A stretch of 64,000 nt of DNA from Streptomyces broussonetiae (GTDB lineage: Bacteria > Actinomycetota > Actinomycetes > Streptomycetales > Streptomycetaceae): contig NZ_CP047020.1 in assembly GCF_009796285.1 (NCBI RefSeq), positions 6,262,001 to 6,326,000 of the forward strand, in the 5' to 3' direction. Under the pieces are notes generated by a model that was not told where the DNA came from, searched no databases, and saw only the letters and a list, made by a program, of their open reading frames with translations. The position numbers and the translations under genes were made by a program. Positions 1-9,868 of the stretch are shown here, one piece after another. The stretch's first letter is position 1, and every line of letters starts with the position of its first letter.

Positions 1-3000
1 GGGCGGGCCAGCGAGTAGCCGTACTCGAAGCCCATGACCGCGTACTCGGACAGCAGGGAGTTGTAGACGTTGTAGCGCGCCTGGTCCTCGGAGAGGTACT
101 GGAGCGGGGTGCGCTCCTCGCCCGTCTCACGGTCGATGAGCACCGCGTGGCGCTGGCCGAAGGTGCCTCGCTGGGAGTCCTGGCCGGACAGACGGACCGG
201 GGTGCCCTCCAGCAGGAGGGAGCCGACCGCGAGGGTCTCGCCCATGCCCCAGTCGATCGTGCCGTCCTCGACCATCGTCGCCCGGCGCTGCAGCTGCGGC
301 AGCAGACGCGGGTGCACGTGGAAGGTCTCGGGGATGTTGACCTGGGACTCGGCGATCCGCTTGACGACCTCCGAGGAGATCGCGGTCGGCACCGCGACCG
401 GGAAGCCGTCCTGCGGGGCCTGGACGTCACCGGAGGCCGGCTGGGACGTGGCCTCGCGGACCTCCGTGAAGACCTTCTCCAGCTGGCCCTGGTAGTCCTG
501 CAGGGCCTGCTCGGCCTCTTCCAGGGTGATGTCGCCGCGACCGATCAGGGACTCGGTGTAGAGCTTGCGCACCGAGCGCTTCTTGTCGATCAGGTCGTAC
601 ATCAGCGGCTGGGTGAAGGCCGGGTTGTCCGACTCGTTGTGACCGCGGCGGCGGTAGCAGATGAGGTCGATCACCACGTCCTTGTTGAACGCCTGGCGGA
701 ACTCGAAGGCGAGCCGCGCCACACGCACGACGGCCTCGGGGTCGTCGCCGTTCACGTGGAAGATCGGGGCCTCGATCATGCGGGCCACGTCCGTCGCGTA
801 CATGGAGGAACGCGAGGACTCGGGGGCCGCGGTGAAGCCGACCTGGTTGTTGATGACGATGTGGACCGTGCCGCCGGTGCGGTAGCCGCGCAGCTGCGAC
901 ATGTTCAGCGTCTCGGCCACCACGCCCTGGCCCGCGAAGGCCGCGTCGCCGTGCAGCGCGACCGGCAGGACCGTGAAGTCCGTGCCGCCCTTGTTGATGA
1001 TGTCCTGCTTGGCGCGGGCGATGCCCTCGATGACCGGGTCGACGGTCTCCAGGTGGGACGGGTTGGCGGCCAGCGAGACCGTGATCTGCTCGCCGTCCAG
1101 GCCGGTGAAGGTGCCCTCGGCGCCCAGGTGGTACTTCACGTCGCCGGAGCCGTGCATCGACTTGGGGTCGAGGTTGCCCTCGAACTCGCGGAAGATCTGC
1201 GCGTACGACTTGCCGACGATGTTGGCGAGGACGTTCAGGCGGCCGCGGTGGGCCATGCCGATGACGACCTCGTCCAGCCGGGACTCGGCGGCGGAGTCGA
1301 TCACCGCGTCCAGCAGCGGGATGACGGACTCGCCGCCCTCCAGCGAGAAGCGCTTCTGGCCGACGTACTTCGTCTGCAGGAAGGTCTCGAAGGCCTCCGC
1401 CGCGTTCAGCCGGCGCAGGATGCGCAGCTGCTCCTCGCGCTCCATCTTGGAGTGCGGGCGCTCCACGCGGTCCTGGATCCACTTGCGCTGCTTGGGGTCC
1501 TGGATGTGCATGAACTCGATGCCGGTGGTGCGGCAGTACGAGTCGCGCAGCACGCCGAGGATGTCGCGCAGCTTCATCATCGACTTGCCGGCGAAGCCGC
1601 CGACCGCGAAGTCGCGCTCCAGGTCCCACAGGGTGAGCCCGTGCTCGGTGATGTCCAGGTCGGGGTGCTTGCGCTGCTTGTACTCCAGCGGGTCGGTGTC
1701 GGCCATGACGTGGCCGCGGACCCGGTAGGAGTGGATCAGCTCGAAGACACGGGCGGCCTTGGTGACGTCGTCGTCGTGGCTGGCGTCGATGTCCTTGAGC
1801 CAGCGGACCGGCTCGTAGGGGATGCGCAGGGCCTCGAAGATGTCGTCGTAGAAGCCGTTCTCGCCGAGGAGGAGGTTCGCGACGCCACGCAGGAACTCGC
1901 CGGAGGCGGCGCCCTGGATCACCCGGTGGTCGTAGGTCGACGTGAGCGTCATGACCTTCGAGATGCCGAGCTTGTTCAGGGTGTCCTGGCTGGTGCCCTG
2001 GAACTCCGCCGGGTAGTCCATGGAGCCGACGCCCATGATCACGGACTGGCCGGGCATCAGACGCGGCACGGAGTGGACGGTGCCGAGGCCGCCGGGGTTG
2101 GTCAGGGAGACCGTGACACCGGTGAAGTCGTCCATCGTCAGCTTGTTGTCACGAGCACGACGGACGATGTCCTCGTAGGCCTGCCAGAACTCGAAGAAGT
2201 TCAGCGTCTCGGCCTTCTTGATGGCGGCCACGACGAGCTGGCGGTCGCCGTTGGGCTTCACCAGGTCGATGGCCAGGCCGAGGTTGATGTGGGCCGGCCT
2301 GACGAGGGTCGGCTTGCCGTCCTTCTCGCCGAACGACCAGTTCATCGACGGCATGGCCTTGATGGCCTGCACCATCGCGTACCCGATCAGGTGCGTGAAG
2401 GAGATCTTCCCGCCGCGGGCGCGCTTGAGGTGGTTGTTGATGACGATGCGGTTGTCGAACAGCAGCTTCACCGGGACCGCGCGGACCGAGGTGGCGGTCG
2501 GCAGCTCCAGCGAGGCGCTCATGTTCTTCGCGACCGCGGCGGCCGGGCCACGCAGCGTGACCAGCTCGGGCCCCTCGGGGGCCGCGGGAGCCGCGGCGGC
2601 GGGCGCGGCCTTGGCGGCCGGCGCCGGCTTCGGCTGAGCGGGCGCCTGTGCGGGCTGCGCCGGCTTGGCCGGGGCCGGGGCGGCCTGGGCTGCGGGAGCC
2701 GGCGCCGGGGCAGGGGCCGCGGCGGGCTTCGGGGCGGCCTGAGCCGGCGCGGCGGCAGCCGGGGCGGCCGGAGCCGCGGGCTGGGCCTGCGGGGCCGTGG
2801 AGGTGGTCCCTGCGGCCCCCGCGGCCGCAGTACCCGCCGCAGCCGGGGTGGCAGGTGCTCCCGGCTTGTAATCGGCGAAGAAGTCCCACCAGGCACGGTC
2901 TACCGAATTCGGGTCCTGGAGGTACTGCTGATAGATCTCGTCGACGAGCCACTCGTTGGGACCGAACGCAGCAGCGGGGTTCTTCCCGGCTTGGTCGTCG

Positions 3001-3038
3001 GTTGAGACGCTCGGGTTACTGGGGGACTGTGGCGACAC
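1..3038 (-). CDS. kgd: Multifunctional 2-oxoglutarate decarboxylase/dehydrogenase (E1/E2 fusion), C-terminus beyond window
   Basis: This is the actinobacterial fusion enzyme of the TCA cycle (2-oxoglutarate decarboxylase plus succinyltransferase), cytosolic and part of the 2-oxoglutarate dehydrogenase complex. About 1012 codons are visible of the roughly 1270 usual for the family. Residues 1-60 resemble an E1 N-terminus (FGPNEWLVDEIYQQYLQDP). Residues about 60-150 are an Ala/Pro linker. An acyltransferase domain follows with the DHRVIQG motif. The thiamine-dependent E1 part then begins, with IGMAHRGRLNVLANIVGK and GDAAFAGQGVV. The GTG start at 3038 has GAAGAGGG upstream and gives the family-like MSPQSPSNPSVSTDDQ. 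The gene is cut by the left edge. Identity is near certain; the symbol kgd rather than sucA follows actinobacterial usage. Confidence 0.96.
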   Translation of the reverse strand, partial: MSPQSPSNPSVSTDDQAGKNPAAAFGPNEWLVDEIYQQYLQDPNSVDRAWWDFFADYKPGAPATPAAAGTAAAGAAGTTSTAPQAQPAAPAAPAAAAPAQAAPKPAAAPAPAPAPAAQAAPAPAKPAQPAQAPAQPKPAPAAKAAPAAAAPAAPEGPELVTLRGPAAAVAKNMSASLELPTATSVRAVPVKLLFDNRIVINNHLKRARGGKISFTHLIGYAMVQAIKAMPSMNWSFGEKDGKPTLVRPAHINLGLAIDLVKPNGDRQLVVAAIKKAETLNFFEFWQAYEDIVRRARDNKLTMDDFTGVTVSLTNPGGLGTVHSVPRLMPGQSVIMGVGSMDYPAEFQGTSQDTLNKLGISKVMTLTSTYDHRVIQGAASGEFLRGVANLLLGENGFYDDIFEALRIPYEPVRWLKDIDASHDDDVTKAARVFELIHSYRVRGHVMADTDPLEYKQRKHPDLDITEHGLTLWDLERDFAVGGFAGKSMMKLRDILGVLRDSYCRTTGIEFMHIQDPKQRKWIQDRVERPHSKMEREEQLRILRRLNAAEAFETFLQTKYVGQKRFSLEGGESVIPLLDAVIDSAAESRLDEVVIGMAHRGRLNVLANIVGKSYAQIFREFEGNLDPKSMHGSGDVKYHLGAEGTFTGLDGEQITVSLAANPSHLETVDPVIEGIARAKQDIINKGGTDFTVLPVALHGDAAFAGQGVVAETLNMSQLRGYRTGGTVHIVINNQVGFTAAPESSRSSMYATDVARMIEAPIFHVNGDDPEAVVRVARLAFEFRQAFNKDVVIDLICYRRRGHNESDNPAFTQPLMYDLIDKKRSVRKLYTESLIGRGDITLEEAEQALQDYQGQLEKVFTEVREATSQPASGDVQAPQDGFPVAVPTAISSEVVKRIAESQVNIPETFHVHPRLLPQLQRRATMVEDGTIDWGMGETLAVGSLLLEGTPVRLSGQDSQRGTFGQRHAVLIDRETGEERTPLQYLSEDQARYNVYNSLLSEYAVMGFEYGYSLAR

Positions 3039-3222
3039 GGCGGCAACCGCCCTCTTCCGCTTCACAAGGTGATGGACAGCGGGAATAAAGGCTACGCCTC
3101 CACAGCCGTGAAGGTCAGGTCGAGCAAGGTCATCGTCGCGTAAGTCACACCGGAAATCTTGTTTCAGGGCTTGATATGGCGGGAAACAAGCGTGGTTCCA
3201 CATGTGAGAAGGTGCACAGACC

Positions 3223-3260
3223 CGGCCCGGCGCCCCTTCGTTCGAAGGGTGGCGCGGGCC
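3223..3260. terminator. GC-rich hairpin between kgd and the two-component operon
   Basis: A GC-rich imperfect inverted repeat (left arm around GGCCCGGCGCC, loop TTCGTTCG, right arm around GGCGCGGGCC) lies 80 bp beyond the histidine kinase stop on the minus strand and upstream of kgd. It has no U-tract, as is common in Streptomyces. It probably ends the kinase transcript. The rest of the 300-bp gap (3039-3339) shows no gene and presumably holds the kgd promoter. Confidence 0.5.
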
Positions 3261-3339
3261 TGCTCCTGATCACACGTGTCCAGCTGCGCGGAGGGGCAGC
3301 GACTGTCGTGGATCTTGTGCTTCCGGTTCGGACTTTACG

Positions 3340-4455
3340 TCAACTTGATGCGGAAGTCAGTCCCGGAAGGGTGACGATGATCCGGCAGCCGCGCTCGGAT
3401 TCGGCCACGCCGATCCGGCCACGGTGCAGATCCACCGCCCAGCGGGCGATCGCGAGCCCGAGGCCCGTACCGCCGTCGCTGCCCGGGCCGTGCGGCCGGG
3501 TCACGGCGCCGCGGTTGAAGCGCTCGAAAACCCGGTGCCACTCCGAGCGCGGGATACCGGGACCCTCGTCCAGGATCTCCAGCTCCAGCGACTCCGGCTG
3601 CGGCCCGCGCCGCGCCTTCACCGTGACCCGGCCGTGCGGCGGGCTGTGCTTGACCGCGTTGTCGATCAGGTTGGCGACGACCTGGTGGATGCGCTCGGGG
3701 TCCGCGTGCGCGGTCAGCTCCGGCGGGGAGACGTCCAGGTGGAGATGGACGTCGGTGCGCGTGTGGCTGCCGGAGCCGGAGGCGATGCCGGCCCGCGCCG
3801 AGGCCACCATGTTGGCCTCCTTGAGCACGCCCGACAGGTACGGCCACACCTCGAAGCGGCGCATCTTCAGCGGGACGACGCCGTTGTCCAGCCGGGACAG
3901 GTCCAGCAGGGTCTCCACGAGCCGGCCGAGCCGCTCGGTCTGCTTCAGGGCCGTCCGCATGGTCTCGGGGTCGGCCTCGGTGACACCGTCGACGATGTTC
4001 TCCAGCACCGCACGCAGTCCGGCGATGGGCGTGCGCAGCTCGTGCGAGACATTCGCCACCAGCTCTTTGCGCTGGCGGTCCTGGGCCTCCAGCTCGTCCG
4101 CCATGACGTTGATCGTCTCGGCCAGGTCGCCCAGCTCGTCCCGGCGGCCCTCGCCCACCCGGCGGGTGTAGTCGCCCTGGGAGATCGACCGCGCCACCGC
4201 GTTCATCTCGTCCAGCGGCATGGTCAGCGAATGCGCCACGAACTGCGTGATCAGCAGGGTGGCGATCATCGAGAAGACCGTGATGAAGCGCAGCTCGGTC
4301 TTGGTGTGCACCGCGACGATCGACAGTCCGGTGGTGATCAGCACCGCGATGACGACGAGCGCGCCGAGCTTGGTCTTGATCGAGAACGGGCGTACGCCGC
4401 CCCAGGGGTCCTCCCCGGGGCTCCTCCGTGCGGCCGGGCGCCCGCCGTCGCTCAT
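3340..4455 (-). CDS. Membrane sensor histidine kinase
   Basis: Sensor kinase of 371 residues. The N-terminus has two closely spaced membrane segments (about 35-55 and 65-85) with almost no extracytoplasmic loop. A HAMP region follows (about 90-140), then the HisKA box SHELRTP with the phospho-accepting His, the N box NLIDNAVKHS, and G boxes DEGPGIP and GTGLGLA. The short sensor loop suggests that it detects a membrane or cytoplasmic signal. The ATG at 4455 overlaps the stop of the upstream response regulator (ATGA), so the two are translationally coupled; a longer frame starting at 4584 would run inside the regulator gene and was rejected. The signal is unknown. Confidence 0.9.
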   Translation of the reverse strand: MSDGGRPAARRSPGEDPWGGVRPFSIKTKLGALVVIAVLITTGLSIVAVHTKTELRFITVFSMIATLLITQFVAHSLTMPLDEMNAVARSISQGDYTRRVGEGRRDELGDLAETINVMADELEAQDRQRKELVANVSHELRTPIAGLRAVLENIVDGVTEADPETMRTALKQTERLGRLVETLLDLSRLDNGVVPLKMRRFEVWPYLSGVLKEANMVASARAGIASGSGSHTRTDVHLHLDVSPPELTAHADPERIHQVVANLIDNAVKHSPPHGRVTVKARRGPQPESLELEILDEGPGIPRSEWHRVFERFNRGAVTRPHGPGSDGGTGLGLAIARWAVDLHRGRIGVAESERGCRIIVTLPGLTSASS

Positions 4456-5192
4456 GGCGTCGGTGTCTCCAGGGCGTAGCCCACGCCGTGCACCGTACGG
4501 ATCCGCTCGGCGCCGATCTTCCGGCGCAGCGCCTTGATGTGGCTGTCGACGGTACGGGTCCCGGAGGCGTCCGCCCAGTCCCACACCTCGGCCAGCAGCT
4601 GCTCACGGGAGAGCACCGCGCGCGGGGTGTTGGCCAGGCACACCAGCAGGTCGAACTCGGTCGGTGTCAGGTGGACGTCCTCGGACTTCACCCGCACCCG
4701 GCGCTGCGCGTGGTCGATCTCCAGCTCACCGAGGCGCAGGATGCCGGAGCGGGGCGTGGTGGCGGCCAGGGCCGCCCGCTCCACGCGGCGCAGCAGCACG
4801 TGCACGCGCGCCGCCAGCTCCCGCATCGAGAACGGCTTGGTCATGTAGTCGTCCGCGCCGACCCCGAGCCCGACCAGCATGTCCGTCTCGTCGTCGCGCG
4901 CGGTCAGCATCAGCACCGGTACCGGCCGCTGTGCCTGCACCCGACGGCAGACCTCCAGGCCGTCGAAGCCCGGCAGCATGATGTCGAGGATCAGCAGGTC
5001 GGGCTGCCAGGCCTCCGCCGTGTCGACGGCCGCCGGACCGTCCGACGCCGTCTGCACGAGAAACCCCTCGGCGCGCAGCCGGGCCGCGATGGCGTCGACG
5101 ATCGTGGGGTCGTCCTCGACGACCAGCACCCGTCGCTGGGCGCCGGGAGTGCTCGTCGCCGCGCCGCTCTGGGAGGTGTGTGTCTGCTCCAT
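4452..5192 (-). CDS. OmpR/PhoB-family response regulator
   Basis: Response regulator of 246 residues. The receiver domain (about 20-135) has VLVVEDDP with the acidic pair, the phospho-acceptor Asp in LLILDIMLPG, TAR with the switch Thr, and KPF with the conserved Lys. The C-terminal winged helix (about 150-243) contains LTPTEFDLLVCLA and TVDSHIKALRRKIG, which is typical OmpR/PhoB DNA-binding sequence. The ATG at 5192 follows CAGGGGCG at good spacing; an in-frame upstream start at 5282 lacks such a site. It forms an operon with the kinase downstream (4-bp overlap), its presumed partner. Confidence 0.92.
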   Translation of the reverse strand: MEQTHTSQSGAATSTPGAQRRVLVVEDDPTIVDAIAARLRAEGFLVQTASDGPAAVDTAEAWQPDLLILDIMLPGFDGLEVCRRVQAQRPVPVLMLTARDDETDMLVGLGVGADDYMTKPFSMRELAARVHVLLRRVERAALAATTPRSGILRLGELEIDHAQRRVRVKSEDVHLTPTEFDLLVCLANTPRAVLSREQLLAEVWDWADASGTRTVDSHIKALRRKIGAERIRTVHGVGYALETPTP

Positions 5193-5305
5193 CGCCCGCC
5201 CCTGCTTGTTGCTTTCCGGAATCAGTGGGGTGATCCCATGTCTGCGATTGACGCTTGAATGATCCGCGTCAGGGCAGCACATTACGGGGATCCACCGCGC
5301 TGTCG

Positions 5306-5983
5306 CTATCCAGGGCGGACCCCGAGGTGCACGGCGTCCGGAACGCCCCGGGCAACCGGCACCTCTTCGGTACGCACCTGCCGGAACCCGGCATTCCGCA
5401 AGGTTCCTTCAAAATCCGGAGAGGGTTCGGCCGACCACACCGCGAGCACCCCGCCGGGCTTCAACACCCTTGCGCAGGCGGCCAGTCCGGCCGGAGAGTA
5501 CAGTCCGGCGTTGCCCTCCGTGACGGTCCAGCCGGGCCCGTTGTCGATGTCCAGGCACAATGCGTCGAACGTGTCCGAAGTCTCATGGACGTAGGCCGCG
5601 AGATCATCGTGCACGACCTGCGTGCGCGGGTCGCCGAGCGCCCCGGCGGACAGCTCCGCCAGCAGGCCGTCCCGGTGCCAGTCGATGACCGCCGGCTCCC
5701 GCTCCACGACGGTGATCCGCCCCCAGCGGGGATCCGCGGCGGCGTGTGCGAGCGAGAATCCCACCCCCAGGCCGCCGATCAGCACCGATGGCTCCGGCCG
5801 GCCGTCCAGCGTGTCGTACGCCGCGTCGACCAGCAGTCGTTCCGAGCGGCCGTCGGAAGTGTCCATCAGGAAACACCCGTTGGCGATGATCTGGAGCAGT
5901 TCACCGTGCCTGCGCAGCACCACCTCGCCGTACGGGCCGTCGCGCCGGTCGAGGACCACGGGGGCGTCATGTGCGGCAGTCAT
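5306..5983 (-). CDS. Spermidine-synthase-like class I methyltransferase-fold protein
   Basis: Protein of 225 residues with a Rossmann-type SAM-binding core: VLIGGLGVGFSLAHA (motif I), ITVVEREPAVIDW (acidic residue after strand 2), VVHDDLAAYV, ALCLDIDNGPGW (motif IV region) and LKPGGVLAVWSAEP. This matches spermine/spermidine synthase-like proteins that are widespread in actinobacteria and often not true polyamine synthases. The ATG at 5983 (MTAAHDAPVVLDRRDG) is preferred to an in-frame one seven codons upstream, because no ribosome site supports the latter. It is transcribed toward the response regulator with a 113-bp gap. Substrate unknown. Confidence 0.75.
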   Translation of the reverse strand: MTAAHDAPVVLDRRDGPYGEVVLRRHGELLQIIANGCFLMDTSDGRSERLLVDAAYDTLDGRPEPSVLIGGLGVGFSLAHAAADPRWGRITVVEREPAVIDWHRDGLLAELSAGALGDPRTQVVHDDLAAYVHETSDTFDALCLDIDNGPGWTVTEGNAGLYSPAGLAACARVLKPGGVLAVWSAEPSPDFEGTLRNAGFRQVRTEEVPVARGVPDAVHLGVRPG

Positions 5984-6226
5984 GCTTCCATCCTGCTTGA
6001 ACACGCCTTGTCGTTCGCGGGAATTACGGATGGCGAGGGGGGAGCGTGGCGCGATGTACCCATTCGTGCGACGCGGGTTCCGAGGGAGTACGGCGGGGGT
6101 GCGGCGGGGTGCGGACGCCGGCGCAGCGTGAGAGGTTGCTGTGAATCGGCTCTCGCGTGGCGTCGGTCATAGACACACAGGCCTTCGAGCCCCAATGGTG
6201 GGGCGCGACGGAAGGAGCGCCTCATC

Positions 6227-7012
6227 GTGGAACGGACCGCGACGGGCCCTGCGACGGCCGCGTCCCCGCCCCCGGCGGGCACGCCCCTGTCCGACGGCAC
6301 CACCGCCGTGTTCCCCGCCCTGCTGGACGGCATGCCGCGCCAGCGCGGCACCACGCCTCTCGCTCCCGTCCCCGTCGTGGTGCGCCCGCTCCCGTTCGGG
6401 GCGCGGCTGTGGCGGCTGCTGCCCACCCCGGCCGGCACGCCCTTCACCTTCGCCTACGCGGCCGTGCTGGCCGCCACCTCCGCGATCGCGGCCGTGGCCG
6501 CCCCCGGGCTGCTGCGCACGCTCTACGAGAACTCCAGCACGGACGTGGCCCACCTGGTGTGCATGCCCGTGCAGGTGCTGCTGGCGAGCGCCCTGTGGAT
6601 CGCGGGCGGGGTGTTCTCTCCGTACACGGCCGCCTTCGTGCTGGTGCTCACCGCGCTGGAGCGGCGCATAGGCGGGGCGCGGGCGGCCTGCGTGTTCCTG
6701 GCCGGGCATGTCCTGGCCACGCTCGCGACCGAGATCCCGGTGGGCTTCGCCGTCCTGTTCGGCCATCTCCCCACCAGCTCGCTGCACCGCCTCGACTACG
6801 GCATCAGCTTCGGCGTTGCCGCCAGTATCGGCGCCCTGGCGGGCCTGCTCGCCCCCTGGCTGCGCTGGCCCCTGCTGACCGTGGTGGCCGGCCTGCTGCT
6901 CAACGATCTGGCCGAGTTCGTGGACCCGATGACGGACTGGGGCCACTTGATCGCGCTCACCATAGGGGTGGCGAGCTGGCCCCTCGTGCGTCGCTGGGCG
7001 CGCGCTGCCTGA
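6227..7012 (+). CDS. Rhomboid-like intramembrane protein
   Basis: Integral membrane protein of 261 residues with a cytoplasmic N-terminus (about 1-75) and roughly six hydrophobic segments. The motifs fit the actinobacterial rhomboid-like family: ALERRIGGARAACVFLAGH, and RLDYGISFGVAASIGALAG where canonical rhomboids have GxSG. A Ser is present in GISFG, and a His in VFLAGHVLATLATE, so proteolytic activity is possible but unproven. The GTG start at 6227 has GGAGCG eight bases upstream. It is divergent from the methyltransferase gene (243-bp gap, the presumed promoter region) and lies upstream of lon. Confidence 0.75.
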   Translation: MERTATGPATAASPPPAGTPLSDGTTAVFPALLDGMPRQRGTTPLAPVPVVVRPLPFGARLWRLLPTPAGTPFTFAYAAVLAATSAIAAVAAPGLLRTLYENSSTDVAHLVCMPVQVLLASALWIAGGVFSPYTAAFVLVLTALERRIGGARAACVFLAGHVLATLATEIPVGFAVLFGHLPTSSLHRLDYGISFGVAASIGALAGLLAPWLRWPLLTVVAGLLLNDLAEFVDPMTDWGHLIALTIGVASWPLVRRWARAA

Positions 7013-7095
7013 CCCTCCCGCCTGCACCCATCTCTGCGTCATCCCCTGATCGCTCACAGCGAACAAGTGCGGGGAACACCGGCCCCTGCCCAGAG

Positions 7096-7116
7096 GTTGA
7101 GTCGGCATAGCTCAAG
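7096..7116 (+). promoter_or_regulatory. HAIR element, HspR operator upstream of lon
   Basis: The sequence GTTGAGT-N7-GCTCAAG matches the HspR-associated inverted repeat CTTGAGT-N7-ACTCAAG at six of seven positions in each arm. It ends 21 bp before the lon start codon. HspR control of lon is established in Streptomyces, so lon here is very likely repressed by HspR and induced by heat. Confidence 0.85.
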
Positions 7117-7137
7117 TTGACTGCCGAAGGGGAGATC

Positions 7138-9567
<2,430 letters not shown>

Positions 9568-9613
9568 CGACGGTGCCCTTCAGCGGGCTTCGCCCGCGGG
9601 GTCCGGACGGACG

Positions 9614-9647
9614 AGGGCCCGGCTCCCGTGAGGGAGGCCCGGGCCTT
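9614..9647. terminator. Hairpin after lon
   Basis: GGGCCCGGCTCCC and GGGAGGCCCGGGCC face each other around GTGA with one offset, giving a very strong hairpin about 50 bp after the lon stop. The remaining 220 bp up to the next stop codon (9648-9868) show no convincing gene on either strand. Confidence 0.75.
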
Positions 9648-9868
9648 CGCCATGCCCCCGCAAAGGCGCCGCGAGTGCCCCTCGAGCACTCCCTGGAACT
9701 GCTGCGGGCGCGCCGGTACGAGCCGCCGCGCGCCGTCGGTGCGCAGCAGCCGCGTCTCCCGTCGGCCGGCCGGGCCCCCGCCGCCGTGCACCGACCCTGG
9801 TGGACGCCCGGCCGGGTGTGGATCCGGCCGCGTCGGCGCCAACGGCGGCGACGGTGGCCGCGGCCGAC

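Noticed and set aside
147..3005. A 952-codon open frame on the plus strand opposite kgd
   Set aside because: It is the antisense of a clear Kgd coding sequence; long antisense frames are normal at this GC content, and it has no recognisable protein sense.
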